A DNA stretch of 64,000 nt from Macrosoma leucophasiata (taxonomy: Eukaryota > Arthropoda > Insecta > Lepidoptera > Hedylidae): positions 4,308,001 through 4,372,000 of the forward strand of contig JAWQUS010000009.1 in NCBI GenBank assembly GCA_036365455.1. The letters run 5' to 3'. The translations under genes were made by a program, and so were the position numbers. This document shows, in pieces, positions 21,270-31,764 of the stretch (position 1 is its first letter; each line of letters begins with the position of its first letter). The notes beneath the pieces are model-generated. The model did no database searches and was not told the origin of the DNA. It was given only the letters and a program-made list of their open reading frames with translations.

Positions 21270-24200
21270 ATGATGCCAAGGAGTCCACCTACCACTAGGA
21301 AGCGCGCGGCGCTTAGGGTCATACCAGACTATCCAGAGTCTCCTTCCGAGGCTCCGCAGGACGTACCATTGCCAGGGACCAGTAGGACCGAGCAAGTAGT
21401 TACCGAACAGGAAACTTTAGGTACGCGGCCGCCATCGGTTTGTTCGCGACGGTCAACCGATAGTGCGCGCGCTAGGCGGGAGCAAATTAATACGGAAACA
21501 GACATGTTAAAGGCACGAATTAGGCAGTTAGAAATAGAAGCCGGTTTAGTGGATAAGCAGATAGCTAAGGATAGGGTAACGCCGCCGGAAGAAACTGATA
21601 GAGATAGTGTGAATGGGCAAATAGATGCAAACGAAAGGGTAGAACATTGGTTACAAGATAGTCATCCCCCGCGGGAATTTTTACGGGGGGAGAATAGGCT
21701 AGGGGATGGTAGGGCGCCGAATAATAATAAACAAGACGAGCCCGCCAAAACCAATATCTCTAAAGACGAAGTCCTGGATCGTTTAGTGTACGCGTTAGAG
21801 AATATGTCGCGGGGTCGACCCCCACCACGACAGGCCCAGGAGTTACCCTTATTTGATGGGGACCCTAGGGAGTGGTTGCCATTCAAAGCAGCGATGAGGG
21901 ATTCTACGCAGAATTATAGACTCACGGACATAGAGAATTTGGCTAGATTGAGGGCGTGCTTGCGGGGTCCGGCACGACAGGCGGTGTCGGCCCTTTTATA
22001 TTCGGCGTCAGACCCAGATAGAATTATGAAGACCCTAGAACAATGTTTCGGTCGCCCAGGCACTATTATAGACCAGGCAGTAGGGGAGGTAATGCGACTA
22101 CCTAATGTGGGGGCATCGGCAAATGAGTTAAATATCTTTGCGGTTAAAGTACAAAATGTAGTCACTGTAATTGAAAGTGTGGATCCGGTAGGTAGAAATA
22201 CGGATCCACGGCTACCTAGGATGTTAAGTGAGAAACTTAGTCCCCACCTTAAAAACAAGTGGTATGACTATGCTTTCGATAGGGCGGACGGGCCGGAATC
22301 CGAGTTAACTAGATTAGCGAACTTTCTCATGAAGGAGGCTGATAGGGCTATTCAGTTCTCATACGAGAAAAGCACGGTAGCAAGCGCGCGCGCAGTGCAG
22401 CCGCCGGCATCGCGGCCTACGTTTAAAAAGTTAGACCGCGCGCGCCGGCCGGTGTATAACACAACAGAGGCGGCTATTACATGTCTTTGTTGTGGTAGTG
22501 GGCACCGGACCGATGCGTGCGGTAAGGTTGTTGCGATGTCAGTACAGGAGCGCTGGAACTGGGCACGGGAGGCGCGAATTTGCTATCAATGTTTAAACGG
22601 GAAACATAGACGTTTTCAATGTAAGGCAAAGCGATGTGGTAAGGGTGATTGCACACGATCACACCATATGCTGTTGCATTCCGAGCCGCGGCCGGAAGTA
22701 AAAGAAGTACAAATAGAGTCAGTAATTACGGCGTCAGCGCATACGCCAGTTGATAGCACGCAGGTACTTCTTAAGGTCTGCCCTGTCACAATAGGGGGTG
22801 GCAGGGGTAAGGGGGTACAGACCTACGCGTTATTAGATGAGGGGTCCACTATCACTTTGATCGACGAGCAGTTGGCAAAGTCGATAGGGGCCCAGGGCCC
22901 AGTCCGCGCCCTGAATATAATAGGTGCTAATTCTAGTCAGCAGGAGTCGGAAAGCCGATTAGTAGGTATTAGCTTGGCCGGGCAGAGCGGACGCCCCTTT
23001 AAGATTAAAGCGCGTACGGTACGGAACCTCACTTTAGGTAGGCAGACCGTTAGTAAAGAATTGTTACAAATGTCGCATTTTAGAGCTTTACCACCGGATG
23101 CGGTGTGTTATGAGGGAGTGAGACCTCAAATTCTCATAGGTGCGGATAATTGGCATCTTATAGTGTCGCGGAAGTTGGTGACCGGTAGCCGTAGGCAACC
23201 GGCCGCGTCACTGACCCAGTTGGGATGGGTCATACATGGGTCAATGCCTAAAAGCATTGTTGTTAATAGGGCGTCGGTGTTGCATGTGCACACCACGCAG
23301 AGTCCCTCAGATGCGAATCTGAATGATATAGTGCGGTCCCATTTTGAAATTGACTCTCTTGGTATAGGCAGAGAACCAAGGGTAGTCCCGGGGGAGGAGC
23401 GCGCAATAGAAATAGTAAAAAGAACTATAACTAAAGTAAATGGCCGTTATGAAGTGGGGTTGCCATGGGTCAGTGACGATGCAACCCTTCCGCCTAGCTA
23501 TAACATGGCACATAGCCGTTTAGTAGGTATTGAACGTAAAATGGATAGGTCTCAGGAGTTTAGGGAGGCTTATACGGCTCAAATAAATAGTTTAATAGAG
23601 AAAGGCTACGCGGAGCCCTTAGGAGAGACAAATACCTACAATCAAAGGGAATGGTATTTGCCTCATTTTGCAGTTACAAACCCTAATAAACCGGGAAAGG
23701 TGCGTTTGGTATTCGATGCGGCGGCAAAATCGAATGGGAAATGTTTAAACGACATCTTATTAGAAGGTCCGGATTTATTACAGTCTCTGAATAAAGTTTT
23801 ATATGGATTCAGGGTAGGCAGGATAGCATTGACCGCGGATATCCGCGAGATGTTTTTAAGAATTAAAATTAGGGAGGAGGACCGCGTAGCACAACAGTTT
23901 CTGTGGCGGGGGGAGGATCGTGTGAGCCCCCCCAGAAAGTATGTAATGACGTCTATGATATTTGGAGCGCGCAGTTCGCCGTTTTTAGCACATAGTGTGA
24001 GGGATGAAAACGCAGCGGTTTATAAAACTTCACACCCGCTGGCGTTTGACACCATTACCACTAGTACATATATGGATGATTGGATAGTTAGTTTTGACTC
24101 TGAGGAGACTGCCCGGCGCACGGTAGGCGAGGTACGTCACGTGCACGCGCAGGCGGGTTTTGATTTAGCGGGTTGGAGTTCGAATCTCGACTCTGTAATA

Positions 24201-26633
24201 TCTGAGGTACCGGAAAGTGATCGCGCTCACGCACCAAAGGAAATAGCGGGGAATGCGTTTATTGAAGATAGGGCTTTAGGTATTTTGTGGCAACCTAAAA
24301 GCGATGAGTTAGGCTTCAATACTAGCATGCCTAGGGTACCTACGGACGTCCGGAACTTAACACGGGTACCTACGAAACGCGAGGCATTGAGTGCAGTCAT
24401 GTCGGTTTTCGATCCGCTAGGTTTATTGAGTCCATATACTATAGTGGCAAAAATTATCCTACAGGAACTGTGGCGACAGGACCTAGGGTGGGATGAACCG
24501 CTTCCCCATGAGCAGGCAGTAGCTTTCGCTGATTGGCAGGCAGATTTAGAATACATTAACCGTCTTAAGATACCGCGATGTTATGACAAGCGTGAGGATA
24601 TAGTGGATAGGCAGTTACATGTATTTTGCGATGCAAGCGAACAAGCGTACGCGGCAGTGGCGTATTGGCGATTTGTAGATAGCTCAGGGGTAGTGAGGGT
24701 GTCGTTGGTGGCCGGGAAAGCAAAGGTAGCACCAATTAAAACTCAAAGTATCCCGCGATTAGAACTGCAGGCGGCTTTAATAGGTGCGCGCTTAGCTAGT
24801 GACGTCATAGACAAACATCCCTGGTCAGATGTAGGGGTGTATTTTTGGACAGATTCGACAACCGTATTACAATGGATAAGGAATGACACGGTTAGGTATA
24901 AACCGTATGTAGCACATAGGCTAGCGGAGATAGTAGAATTAACGAAAACCGAACAGTGGAGGTGGGTTCCCACCGCATCGAATGTAGCTGACGATGCGAC
25001 GAGGGTTGGCCACTCGCGATTGGGCCCCTCCTCCAGATGGTGCACCGGCCCCTCGTTTCTCTTAAGAAATGAGGAACCACCATCGAGTGCGTTCGGAAAG
25101 GAGTTGGTCGCGCCGCTGGAGGAGGTTTTGGTTACACACACGAGGTGTAGCCCATGCCTAATCGCAGTGGAACGATTTTCATCGTACGACCGCCTTGTCC
25201 GTGCCCTGGCTTACGTGTTATTATTCATAGATAGATGCAAAAAGATTCCTTCAAGTTTAGATACAAAATACACACGACGTGCGGAATTGTTAATAATTTC
25301 GCAGGCGCAGCGCGCAAGCTTTCCGTGGGAAATAGACAGACTTAGAGTAGGTAAAACGGTTGATCGGTCTAGTAAAATTTATAAATTGGATCCCGTCATA
25401 GGAGAGGACGGTCTTATGAGATTGAATGGCAGGATAGATGCGGCAAACATACCAGCTCAGCGTAAAAATCCACCTATTTTGGACGGGCGGAGCTTGTTAG
25501 CTAAGTTGTATATAAAACGTGAACACGAACGTAACAATCATATGGGTAGAGAGGCGCTAGTTAACAATATTAGACATCAGTTTTGGATAACGCGGCTTCG
25601 TCCGGCAGTTAGAACGATAGTAGGGCGGTGTGTCAGGTGTAGGACGCGCATAGGGAGGCCCTGTGACCCAGTCAAAGGTGACCTACCGGCCCTCCGTTTA
25701 GAATCGTATACGCGACCTTTTGCATATTGTGGTGTAGATTGTTACGGTCCGATGCTCGTCACAGTAGGTAGGAGAAGGGAGAAACGTTGGGGAATGTTAT
25801 TTACCTGTTTGATAACGCGTGCCATTCACATAGAAATAATTTCGAGTCTTAGTACAGACGCGGCTATCATGGCAATTAGGCGGATGGGAGCGCGCCGCGG
25901 TGCGCCCCATACCATGGTAAGCGATAATGGAACTAACTTTCGGGGCGCCGATGTAGAATTATGTAATGCGTATAAAGAATGGTTGCCTGAGTTAGAAAAA
26001 TTCGCCACGACAAAAGGAATGTCATGGCGTTTTATAGATCCCGGTGCTCCCAATCAGGGAGGCGCCTGGGAGCGGTTAATAAAGAGTGTTAAGAAATCTT
26101 TATTAATAGTTTTGAATGAACGTGCACCAAAAGATGATGTACTTGCGACGTTCACCGCTGAGGTAGAACACACGGTGAACTCGCGACCGTTGACTCACGT
26201 ATCAGTTAATGCAAGCGACCCTGAGGCTCTCACTCCGAATCATTTTCTTATCGGATCAGCGGTCGGCTTGCCCTTTGTTGGTAACTGCGCGGTAGCGGAT
26301 AGGCGGGCGTGGCGAGCTACGCAGGCGTTGTCTGATATGTTCTGGCAGCGATGGATAAATGAGTACTTGCCAACCTTGGCGCCGCGAGGTGATAGTCATA
26401 ACGGTAAAGAGAACATTAAGATAGGTAATTTGGTGATAATAGCAGACGGGTTGTTGCCCCGTAATGTATGGCCCCGCGGTTTAGTAGAAAAGGTATACAC
26501 GGGACCTGATGGCGTGGTACGTAGTGCGGAGATTCGTACTCGAGGTGGAATATTTAGACGCCCAGTATGTAGATTGATTATCCTTCCGGTAGATGATGAG
26601 GCTCGAAGGTCTACGCCGGGGGGAGAGTTGTAA
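21270..26633 (+). CDS. BEL/Pao gag-pol polyprotein, intact (copy 1)
   Basis: About 1787 residues from the first ATG of the transcript (21270; a second ATG follows at once). An N-terminal charged helix likely to coil lies at about residues 70-102. A DUF1759-type Gag domain spans about 192-345. Zinc knuckles of pattern CX2CX3HX4C (405-417) and CX2CX4HX4C (438-451) follow, plus a further Cys/His cluster to about 472. The protease active site reads LLDEGST (Asp 523), with Glu where Ser/Thr is usual. Reverse transcriptase has LVFDAA (Asp 816) and YMDD (934-937). RNase H acidic residues include Asp 1121 and Asp 1195. Integrase has His 1419, His 1424, Cys 1454 and Cys 1457, then Asp 1490, Asp 1552 and Glu 1601 in GGAWE, and a DUF5641-like C-terminus. 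Gag and Pol share one frame, so processing must be proteolytic. The TAA stop is supplied by the 3' LTR. Antisense ORFs are shadows. Confidence 0.97.
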   Translation: MMPRSPPTTRKRAALRVIPDYPESPSEAPQDVPLPGTSRTEQVVTEQETLGTRPPSVCSRRSTDSARARREQINTETDMLKARIRQLEIEAGLVDKQIAKDRVTPPEETDRDSVNGQIDANERVEHWLQDSHPPREFLRGENRLGDGRAPNNNKQDEPAKTNISKDEVLDRLVYALENMSRGRPPPRQAQELPLFDGDPREWLPFKAAMRDSTQNYRLTDIENLARLRACLRGPARQAVSALLYSASDPDRIMKTLEQCFGRPGTIIDQAVGEVMRLPNVGASANELNIFAVKVQNVVTVIESVDPVGRNTDPRLPRMLSEKLSPHLKNKWYDYAFDRADGPESELTRLANFLMKEADRAIQFSYEKSTVASARAVQPPASRPTFKKLDRARRPVYNTTEAAITCLCCGSGHRTDACGKVVAMSVQERWNWAREARICYQCLNGKHRRFQCKAKRCGKGDCTRSHHMLLHSEPRPEVKEVQIESVITASAHTPVDSTQVLLKVCPVTIGGGRGKGVQTYALLDEGSTITLIDEQLAKSIGAQGPVRALNIIGANSSQQESESRLVGISLAGQSGRPFKIKARTVRNLTLGRQTVSKELLQMSHFRALPPDAVCYEGVRPQILIGADNWHLIVSRKLVTGSRRQPAASLTQLGWVIHGSMPKSIVVNRASVLHVHTTQSPSDANLNDIVRSHFEIDSLGIGREPRVVPGEERAIEIVKRTITKVNGRYEVGLPWVSDDATLPPSYNMAHSRLVGIERKMDRSQEFREAYTAQINSLIEKGYAEPLGETNTYNQREWYLPHFAVTNPNKPGKVRLVFDAAAKSNGKCLNDILLEGPDLLQSLNKVLYGFRVGRIALTADIREMFLRIKIREEDRVAQQFLWRGEDRVSPPRKYVMTSMIFGARSSPFLAHSVRDENAAVYKTSHPLAFDTITTSTYMDDWIVSFDSEETARRTVGEVRHVHAQAGFDLAGWSSNLDSVISEVPESDRAHAPKEIAGNAFIEDRALGILWQPKSDELGFNTSMPRVPTDVRNLTRVPTKREALSAVMSVFDPLGLLSPYTIVAKIILQELWRQDLGWDEPLPHEQAVAFADWQADLEYINRLKIPRCYDKREDIVDRQLHVFCDASEQAYAAVAYWRFVDSSGVVRVSLVAGKAKVAPIKTQSIPRLELQAALIGARLASDVIDKHPWSDVGVYFWTDSTTVLQWIRNDTVRYKPYVAHRLAEIVELTKTEQWRWVPTASNVADDATRVGHSRLGPSSRWCTGPSFLLRNEEPPSSAFGKELVAPLEEVLVTHTRCSPCLIAVERFSSYDRLVRALAYVLLFIDRCKKIPSSLDTKYTRRAELLIISQAQRASFPWEIDRLRVGKTVDRSSKIYKLDPVIGEDGLMRLNGRIDAANIPAQRKNPPILDGRSLLAKLYIKREHERNNHMGREALVNNIRHQFWITRLRPAVRTIVGRCVRCRTRIGRPCDPVKGDLPALRLESYTRPFAYCGVDCYGPMLVTVGRRREKRWGMLFTCLITRAIHIEIISSLSTDAAIMAIRRMGARRGAPHTMVSDNGTNFRGADVELCNAYKEWLPELEKFATTKGMSWRFIDPGAPNQGGAWERLIKSVKKSLLIVLNERAPKDDVLATFTAEVEHTVNSRPLTHVSVNASDPEALTPNHFLIGSAVGLPFVGNCAVADRRAWRATQALSDMFWQRWINEYLPTLAPRGDSHNGKENIKIGNLVIIADGLLPRNVWPRGLVEKVYTGPDGVVRSAEIRTRGGIFRRPVCRLIILPVDDEARRSTPGGEL
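26618..26627 (+). other. Polypurine tract of BEL copy 1
   Basis: GGGGGGAGAG ends one base before the 3' LTR (TGTAAAGG at 26629), where plus-strand DNA synthesis should be primed. It lies inside the last codons of gag-pol, so it is both coding and a priming site. Confidence 0.8.
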
Positions 26634-28196
26634 AGGATAGAATCAATAAGCGTCGTATTTCATTATGAAAATAAGTAAAGTCAGTAAAGCTCGCAATGAC
26701 CGCTAGGTGTATGTTGGTTGTATGCAGCGGCAGTTTTTAATTCGATATAACTCGTTAGGTTCTCATAGTAGGCATGTAATATTTGAGTATGATGATAAAC
26801 GAATTGTTGTCTAGCGATTGCCATAGAAAATATTAAATTTGGAGGTGTAGGTATTTTCGGTTAGTCGAAAGGGTCGTCCACGAAGAGGTGACCGACAGAG
26901 CACCTGATCCACCTGCGGCGGCGGGGGTGAAGTGCGGGGAAGTGACGCGGAGGAAGCGTAAATACGCAGCGCACTTTTTTTTAGAGCTCAGTCAGTGGCA
27001 TAGCTCGGCGTAGGAATGTCCAATAATGCATATTCACGACCAACCCCACGCATGGCATAGGCAGATCAGTAGTTATCGACTGGCAAAGTTCGCTGTAGTA
27101 GACACTACTATGAGATGAGTCTAGACAAAACTGTAATGTAAATTAGGTATTTCGCTGTATACTTATCACACACATACTGGCCCGAAGACGTGCACGGAGA
27201 TGCGACCACGTAGCGCGCGTAGAAAGTAAAGAAATTGAGAAATTATAACACAAATTGTATAAAATGTTACGGTTAGAAATATCAATTTGTATGTAGGTAG
27301 ATTCAATTAGTTTGTTCACAGCTGATGTTGAATTCAACATTTTGTATGGAGAGAGAGGTGAAAGTCGCTGTATTTTCGTAAATAACAAAGATACTAGGCT
27401 GAAAGTTATGTACGAGATGTATTTTTGTTGCCCCCTCAGGGAAATGTATGTATAAAGAGTGTAAGTAGACTCACAATACGGAAAAAACGAATGTACCTAA
27501 TCTTACTTGTTAGATAAAATTGTCTCTCACGCTTAGAATAAAGGAGATAGGCAGATACCGTTTGCGGTTTTTAATTGTATTTAGGTTTGGCTAGCGATAT
27601 ACAATCGTGTCATAGGTGATAGAGCATGACAGAGCCCCTAAAAAATTATGTGTTTCTAATAAGTAAAAACTTTGAAAGTGTATCGAATTAGAATAAGAAT
27701 CTAATAAGAATTGTATAAGAAAATTTAATAGAATAAGAGATATTGCGTATGAAATGTATCAAGGCGGGGGCGGGTCAGCAGAGATGTATGACGGTGGTAG
27801 GAAATTAGACCGTATATGTAATGATTTAGAGTCCTATCTCTATTGACCCGGACCTTCGTGACGTTCGATTTTTGGGCGTGTCACGGCATTTTGACATGGA
27901 AGGAGACGGTTTGGAAGCGTATATAACTCGGTACATTTCGTTGCTAGTTTGTCCTCGTTCGATTCTCCGCAAGAAAAGTGCTTCCAGACCGTGAAGGTAT
28001 TGCCAGTGAAAGTTTAGAATAGTACCAGACCCCCTGGTTCGCTAGTTAGTTATAGTATAGTGAAATAAGCTAGTGAATAAGTTAGAATAGTATGAACCAT
28101 TGAAGAAACGAAAATAAAAACCCAGTTACAGTCCACTCATTGAAATCGATGCAGATTTGTGTTTGACTTTGGTGTAAAAGCCATTTGTCCCCCACA
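26629..28196 (+). repeat. 3' LTR of BEL copy 1
   Basis: Same length as the 5' LTR (1568 bp) and apparently identical. AATAAA at 28113-28118, about 80 bp from the LTR end and followed by a GT-rich stretch, is the likely polyadenylation signal. Confidence 0.95.
28113..28118 (+). terminator. Polyadenylation signal of BEL copy 1
   Basis: AATAAA downstream of the inferred transcription start region, with 'tttgtgtttgactttggtg' about 40 bp after it as a possible GU-rich element. Its counterpart in copy 2 is altered. Confidence 0.5.
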
Positions 28197-28201
28197 GGTT
28201 G
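28197..28201. repeat. Target site duplication GGTTG, right of BEL copy 1
   Basis: Direct repeat of 18755-18759. Confidence 0.9.
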
Positions 28202-29084
28202 CATACCACTGACCGCATCATGGTACAATTAGGTCAAGACATCCGACGCAGTTGTGGCTTTGGGGTAAACTGTAGTAATATCACTAACATTAAATATTAC
28301 TCGTGTATAATGTCCCTATGCCTACTCGTATATAGGCCACACGACAGTTAGATATATATCTTACAGATTGCTGTAAGATCTGGATTAACTCTTTCCTTCT
28401 ATTGAGAAGGCATATTTTATTAGAATGTTTATTAATTACACTTTCAAAGACATTCCTAAAATACGCGCATCATTCTTTGACTTTACGGCATCGTTTTAGC
28501 TGTTGAGCACTTTTTCAAAAGCATGCATACATGCCTATAATACAATATCCTTTACAAACATTTCAAGAGCATACCATATTCGTTATGTACATCTATATAG
28601 AGCTCTCCTTTTGACCGGCATCAAATCTATTTCCGCAGGCAGATGGTCCGCTCAACTTTGTGCTCGCCTTGCGTGAAGTTCGAGTAATTGTCTCTATCCA
28701 GTGTCATTGACACCGCAAAACGGTGCATTGAACCGATACACAATGTGTAGAAGCCAATTTGGAAGTTATGTAAATACGCAAAATTGATTGTTTGGCCGTT
28801 TCGTCACGGAGACGTGAAACACGATATGTTTTAGCACGACAATCCTTAATTGTTCTCGTGACACGAATTTACCTAACTAGTCAACTTCAAATAGCTATAT
28901 GGCTATTTATCATCACGTTACACCGTTACATTGTACCTACATCACAAACATTATTTTGTATTTCTTCATCTTTTGATTTGCTCTTTAATTGATGATTTTG
29001 TGCTGGAGATCCTCTCTAAAGCCCCTTTAATGCTTCGCATGAATTAAATTGTTTAAGAAAATGTTATTTGCAAAGCAAATTTTT
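28202..29084. other. Non-coding, nothing recognised
   Basis: No ORF with recognisable content and no repeat found. Confidence 0.4.
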
Positions 29085-29310
29085 TTATACAATGCTGATG
29101 GTACAATTCCGGTGTCGGAGTTCGAGGGCGGAGGCACCACCGCATTGTAGTGTTCATTCAGTACTATTGCCTTCAGGTTAGGTAGTAATATATGGCCCCC
29201 GAATTACACATCACAGGGGCAAAACAAATTAGGCCTCAGAAGTGGCAACGCTTCACTTACTCAATGTGCACGGAAAGTTTGTTTACCACCATCACAATAT
29301 AAAAGATGCA
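29085..29310 (+). repeat. SINE-like family A, diverged
   Basis: 'tgctgatggtacaattccggtgtcggagttcgagggcggaggcaccaccgcatt', 'gtagtaatatatggcccccgaattac', 'ggcctcagaagtggcaacgc' and 'gtttgtttaccaccatcac'. An internal part is lost. Confidence 0.6.
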
Positions 29311-30108
29311 GCTCCCCAATAAAACAAAAATATTACTTACTGGTAAGTTATACTCCAAATTGCGAGGACAAAATTCTGTGTCATACCAAGGTCGAAATCC
29401 GCGACTCCGTCACCAATGTCTACCATCACTTCCTTTTGTCAATGTCAACTATTGTCCGAGCTAGGTAAAAGTAGAGCTGAGCTAGCCTTGGCTCGCTTAA
29501 ATATTTAATAAAAAAACTGACTGCAATTCTGTGATCTGAGTCATTTTATTTTTTTGCTTAAGCTTGTTGTGATATTTCAACGTGAGCGGATCAAAACTTC
29601 AAACAAGTTGTCCGAATATAAAATATTGAATGTCATATTCTGAGACTGCAGTTGGATTCGATAAACAAGGAAAAGTAAGTCTGAAGTTGACCTTGACGCC
29701 TAACACAATAAACATCGAATCCAATGACTCAGCAGCGGTCATCGCAGACACGATGGCATGTGTTTATCGCCCATCAGTTACAATTATATGAATAAGATAA
29801 AACTAGGTAACACGCGCAATTAACAGGTTTTTCAACACAAATATCGTGCCTTGTAGAAGAGGCATGAGAGTGATTAAAGTTGTGTAAGAACCGGGTTTAT
29901 GAGTGCTTCACACTCTACCCACACCGTTAGTGATTTGGCGTGATGATACATACATTTTTCATATCTGTTATTGTTGTCACCTCTGAGTTTACCTGTATGT
30001 CAGAAATCGCTGTAACCACTACAATATAAGCAGTATCTATCTACTTATTCTCCATCCAAGTCCCGTCACTGAAGACCAAGAGAACTACCTTTTGATCTAC
30101 CTCTAAAG
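29311..30108. other. Non-coding, nothing recognised
   Basis: No ORF, repeat or element end identified. Confidence 0.4.
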
Positions 30109-30417
30109 TCGGCTCTACAATAGCCCGCGACACGAGTGTACATGTTGTTCACGCCTTCTCGTTCACGCTTCGCGCCGTTCCCCGATCAGTGTCGGTTTTT
30201 AGGCCCGAGGCAAAAGGTTTGCGGCGCGCGAACGTGAACGGATCCACACTCGCAGTTTTCCGTATCGCGTGTAGCGTACAAGACATCGTAGGGAAATCAC
30301 GTCGTCGTCCATCATAGCCGTGAACAAGACTGTGAAGCTTTGCGAGTGTGGAGCGACATAGATCACGGCGGCGTTTTTCACGGCGCGACGTATAACGCGA
30401 GTGTAGTGTAGAGCCGA
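30109..30417. mobile_element. Candidate MITE, GC-rich
   Basis: A 309-bp GC-rich island in AT-rich DNA, bounded by inverted ends TCGGCTCTACA (30109-30119) and TGTAGAGCCGA (30407-30417). Inside is a second inverted pair, CACACTCGCA (30245) / TGCGAGTGTG (about 30339). I could not settle a target duplication. The antisense ORFs across it are by-products of high GC. Confidence 0.5.
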
Positions 30418-31383
30418 TGTAATAAAAACGTAAGACTAAAATGAAAAGCAATTTCATTTTGCTTTTCGTGTACCAAATGAATTACTCGCTGATGGCAAAA
30501 CATTACCGTGTCAATGATTTCCCATTAAAAAAGCTATGCTTTAAACATCTTGACATTGTCAAAATTAATGGTAAACCTTGAAATGTCGCGTTGCAAATGA
30601 TCTTGTCACGGTGTATTATCTTCGGTCGTTAGCTCCAATCTTTGAGCGTCTTTTTGCGAGTTGCCTAATTAGGTTTCGTCACACAAAGATTTCTTAGATC
30701 ATTTCTTAACTTGAGCCCTTTCTAATTAATGTTATTACCGTTCAGTTGTTTGTGCTTAAAAGAGCGTAGATAACTTCTCTACCAATTGAATAAGGGAAAC
30801 GTAATGGTTGCAATATAATAATTGTCCTGTTTATGATATTTATGACCAAATTGTCCTCCGAATTTCGCAATTAAACGAATTCATTAGTACGAGTATATTA
30901 ATAGCTAGCTATGTAACGATAATATTAATTGGATTGTAGTAACGTGAGGTGGATCTAATTAATATAATACGTACCTACCTATGTAAGTCGGATTGGACCA
31001 ACAATTTACTGATCGGGTACAAATGCATACTGATGACTAGAGTTTTTTTGATTGAGTCAGGAGCATGTACTCCGTGGGTGCTGGAGGGCGCCGGTACCCA
31101 TGATAGTCAAATAGTGAGTGCCGAACACCCATGATCTCTCTGACTATGGCTTCAATACAACTTGCCTTTTATACAAAGTATTCGTACAAACAAGGGCTGA
31201 TCTCTCAGAAGAGGACGTTCCTTGCAGGGTAAGTCATGGCCCTGAACTTCTGAACTAGCCTTAGGGCCCGCCCTCTCTCAAGAAAATCCTGGCTATACCC
31301 AGGATCATGAGCACGTAGTGGTTTGTTTTAAAGCCAGTGACCCTGGTTAGAGTAAAGAAATTAAAGAAATAATGGAAAGAAAT
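30418..31383. other. Non-coding; one unassigned GC-richer patch
   Basis: 31040-31330 is GC-richer ('gggtgctggagggcgccggtacccatgat', 'gggcccgccctctctcaag'), but I cannot place it in any family. The rest is AT-rich and featureless. Confidence 0.35.
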
Positions 31384-31510
31384 AAATTACTTCGGGCGGG
31401 TCTTGAACTCGCGACCACTATCACTAGCCCAATCGCTCTACCTACTAAACCCAGAGTCTCATTCTTTTTTTTTCATATTTACTTTGAAATATTTCACTCG
31501 CATGTATTCT
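31384..31510. repeat. SINE C head (minus) beside a SINE C-type tail (plus)
   Basis: On the minus strand 31384-31445 reads 'taggtagagcgattggg...ggtcgcgagttcaagacccgcccgaagtaa', a tRNA-like D-arm and T-arm ending in the SINE C junction 'cgaagt'. Immediately beside it, 31465-31505 reads on the plus strand like the SINE C tail ('catattta.tttgaaatatttcac..gcatgt'). The mixed orientation suggests two fragments. Confidence 0.4.
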
Positions 31511-31600
31511 TTTTTGACTGGTAGAAAATGCCTAGTGGCGTTATGTCCGCCTTATGTATAATTTTTGTGCATAAAAGATTAAATAAATAAATAAATTATT
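31510..31600 (+). repeat. LINE 3' end with (TAAA)n tail
   Basis: 'tttttgactggtagaaaatgcctagtggcgttatgtccgcc...gtgcataaaagattaaataaataaataaa' is the kind of 3' UTR and short-period tail I associate with a common lepidopteran LINE. No coding part remains. Confidence 0.45.
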
Positions 31601-31729
31601 GCCAAAAATCCAATAAAATTATAAACTAGAAATTATATGCTATGTTTCATTATCAGGATCGATAAATCATTCAAAGCCGAGTAAGAATGTAAGTAACAGT
31701 TTATCGCTGATTTAACTCCATACTAAGTT

Positions 31730-31764
31730 ATGTAAGAAAGAGGCTTTGTGTGAATGATAGTATC
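31730..31764 (+). pseudogene. LINE fragment, left part, interrupted by BEL copy 2
   Basis: 'tgtaagaaagaggctttgtgtgaatgatagtatc' continues directly, after removal of the BEL element, into 41187 onward. The joined order is visible without interruption on the minus strand at about 57930-57985. The last five bases (GTATC, 31760-31764) are the target duplication. Confidence 0.85.

Larger units (their letters stand above)
18760..28196 (+). mobile_element. BEL/Pao LTR retrotransposon, copy 1, full length and intact
   Basis: A 9437-bp element: 1568-bp 5' LTR, 942-nt leader, a single gag-pol ORF, and a 1568-bp 3' LTR, flanked by GGTTG. I found no difference between the two LTRs when reading them side by side, which points to very recent integration. 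All enzymatic motifs are present and no stop or frameshift interrupts the ORF, so the copy looks autonomous. There is no envelope ORF. BEL/Pao membership follows from the DUF1759-type Gag, the cysteine/histidine knuckles, YMDD reverse transcriptase and the integrase with its family-specific C-terminal domain. Confidence 0.97.

Noticed and set aside
20926..21270. 114-codon frame directly upstream of and overlapping gag-pol
   Set aside because: It starts with TTG and contains no ATG, and its openness follows from high GC. Not called as a gene.
24743..25141. Antisense 132-codon frame over gag-pol (and others like it)
   Set aside because: A shadow of the coding strand with no independent signal.
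26629..28196. Envelope gene after integrase (endogenous retrovirus)
   Set aside because: The pol stop lies in the 3' LTR, leaving no room for an additional ORF.
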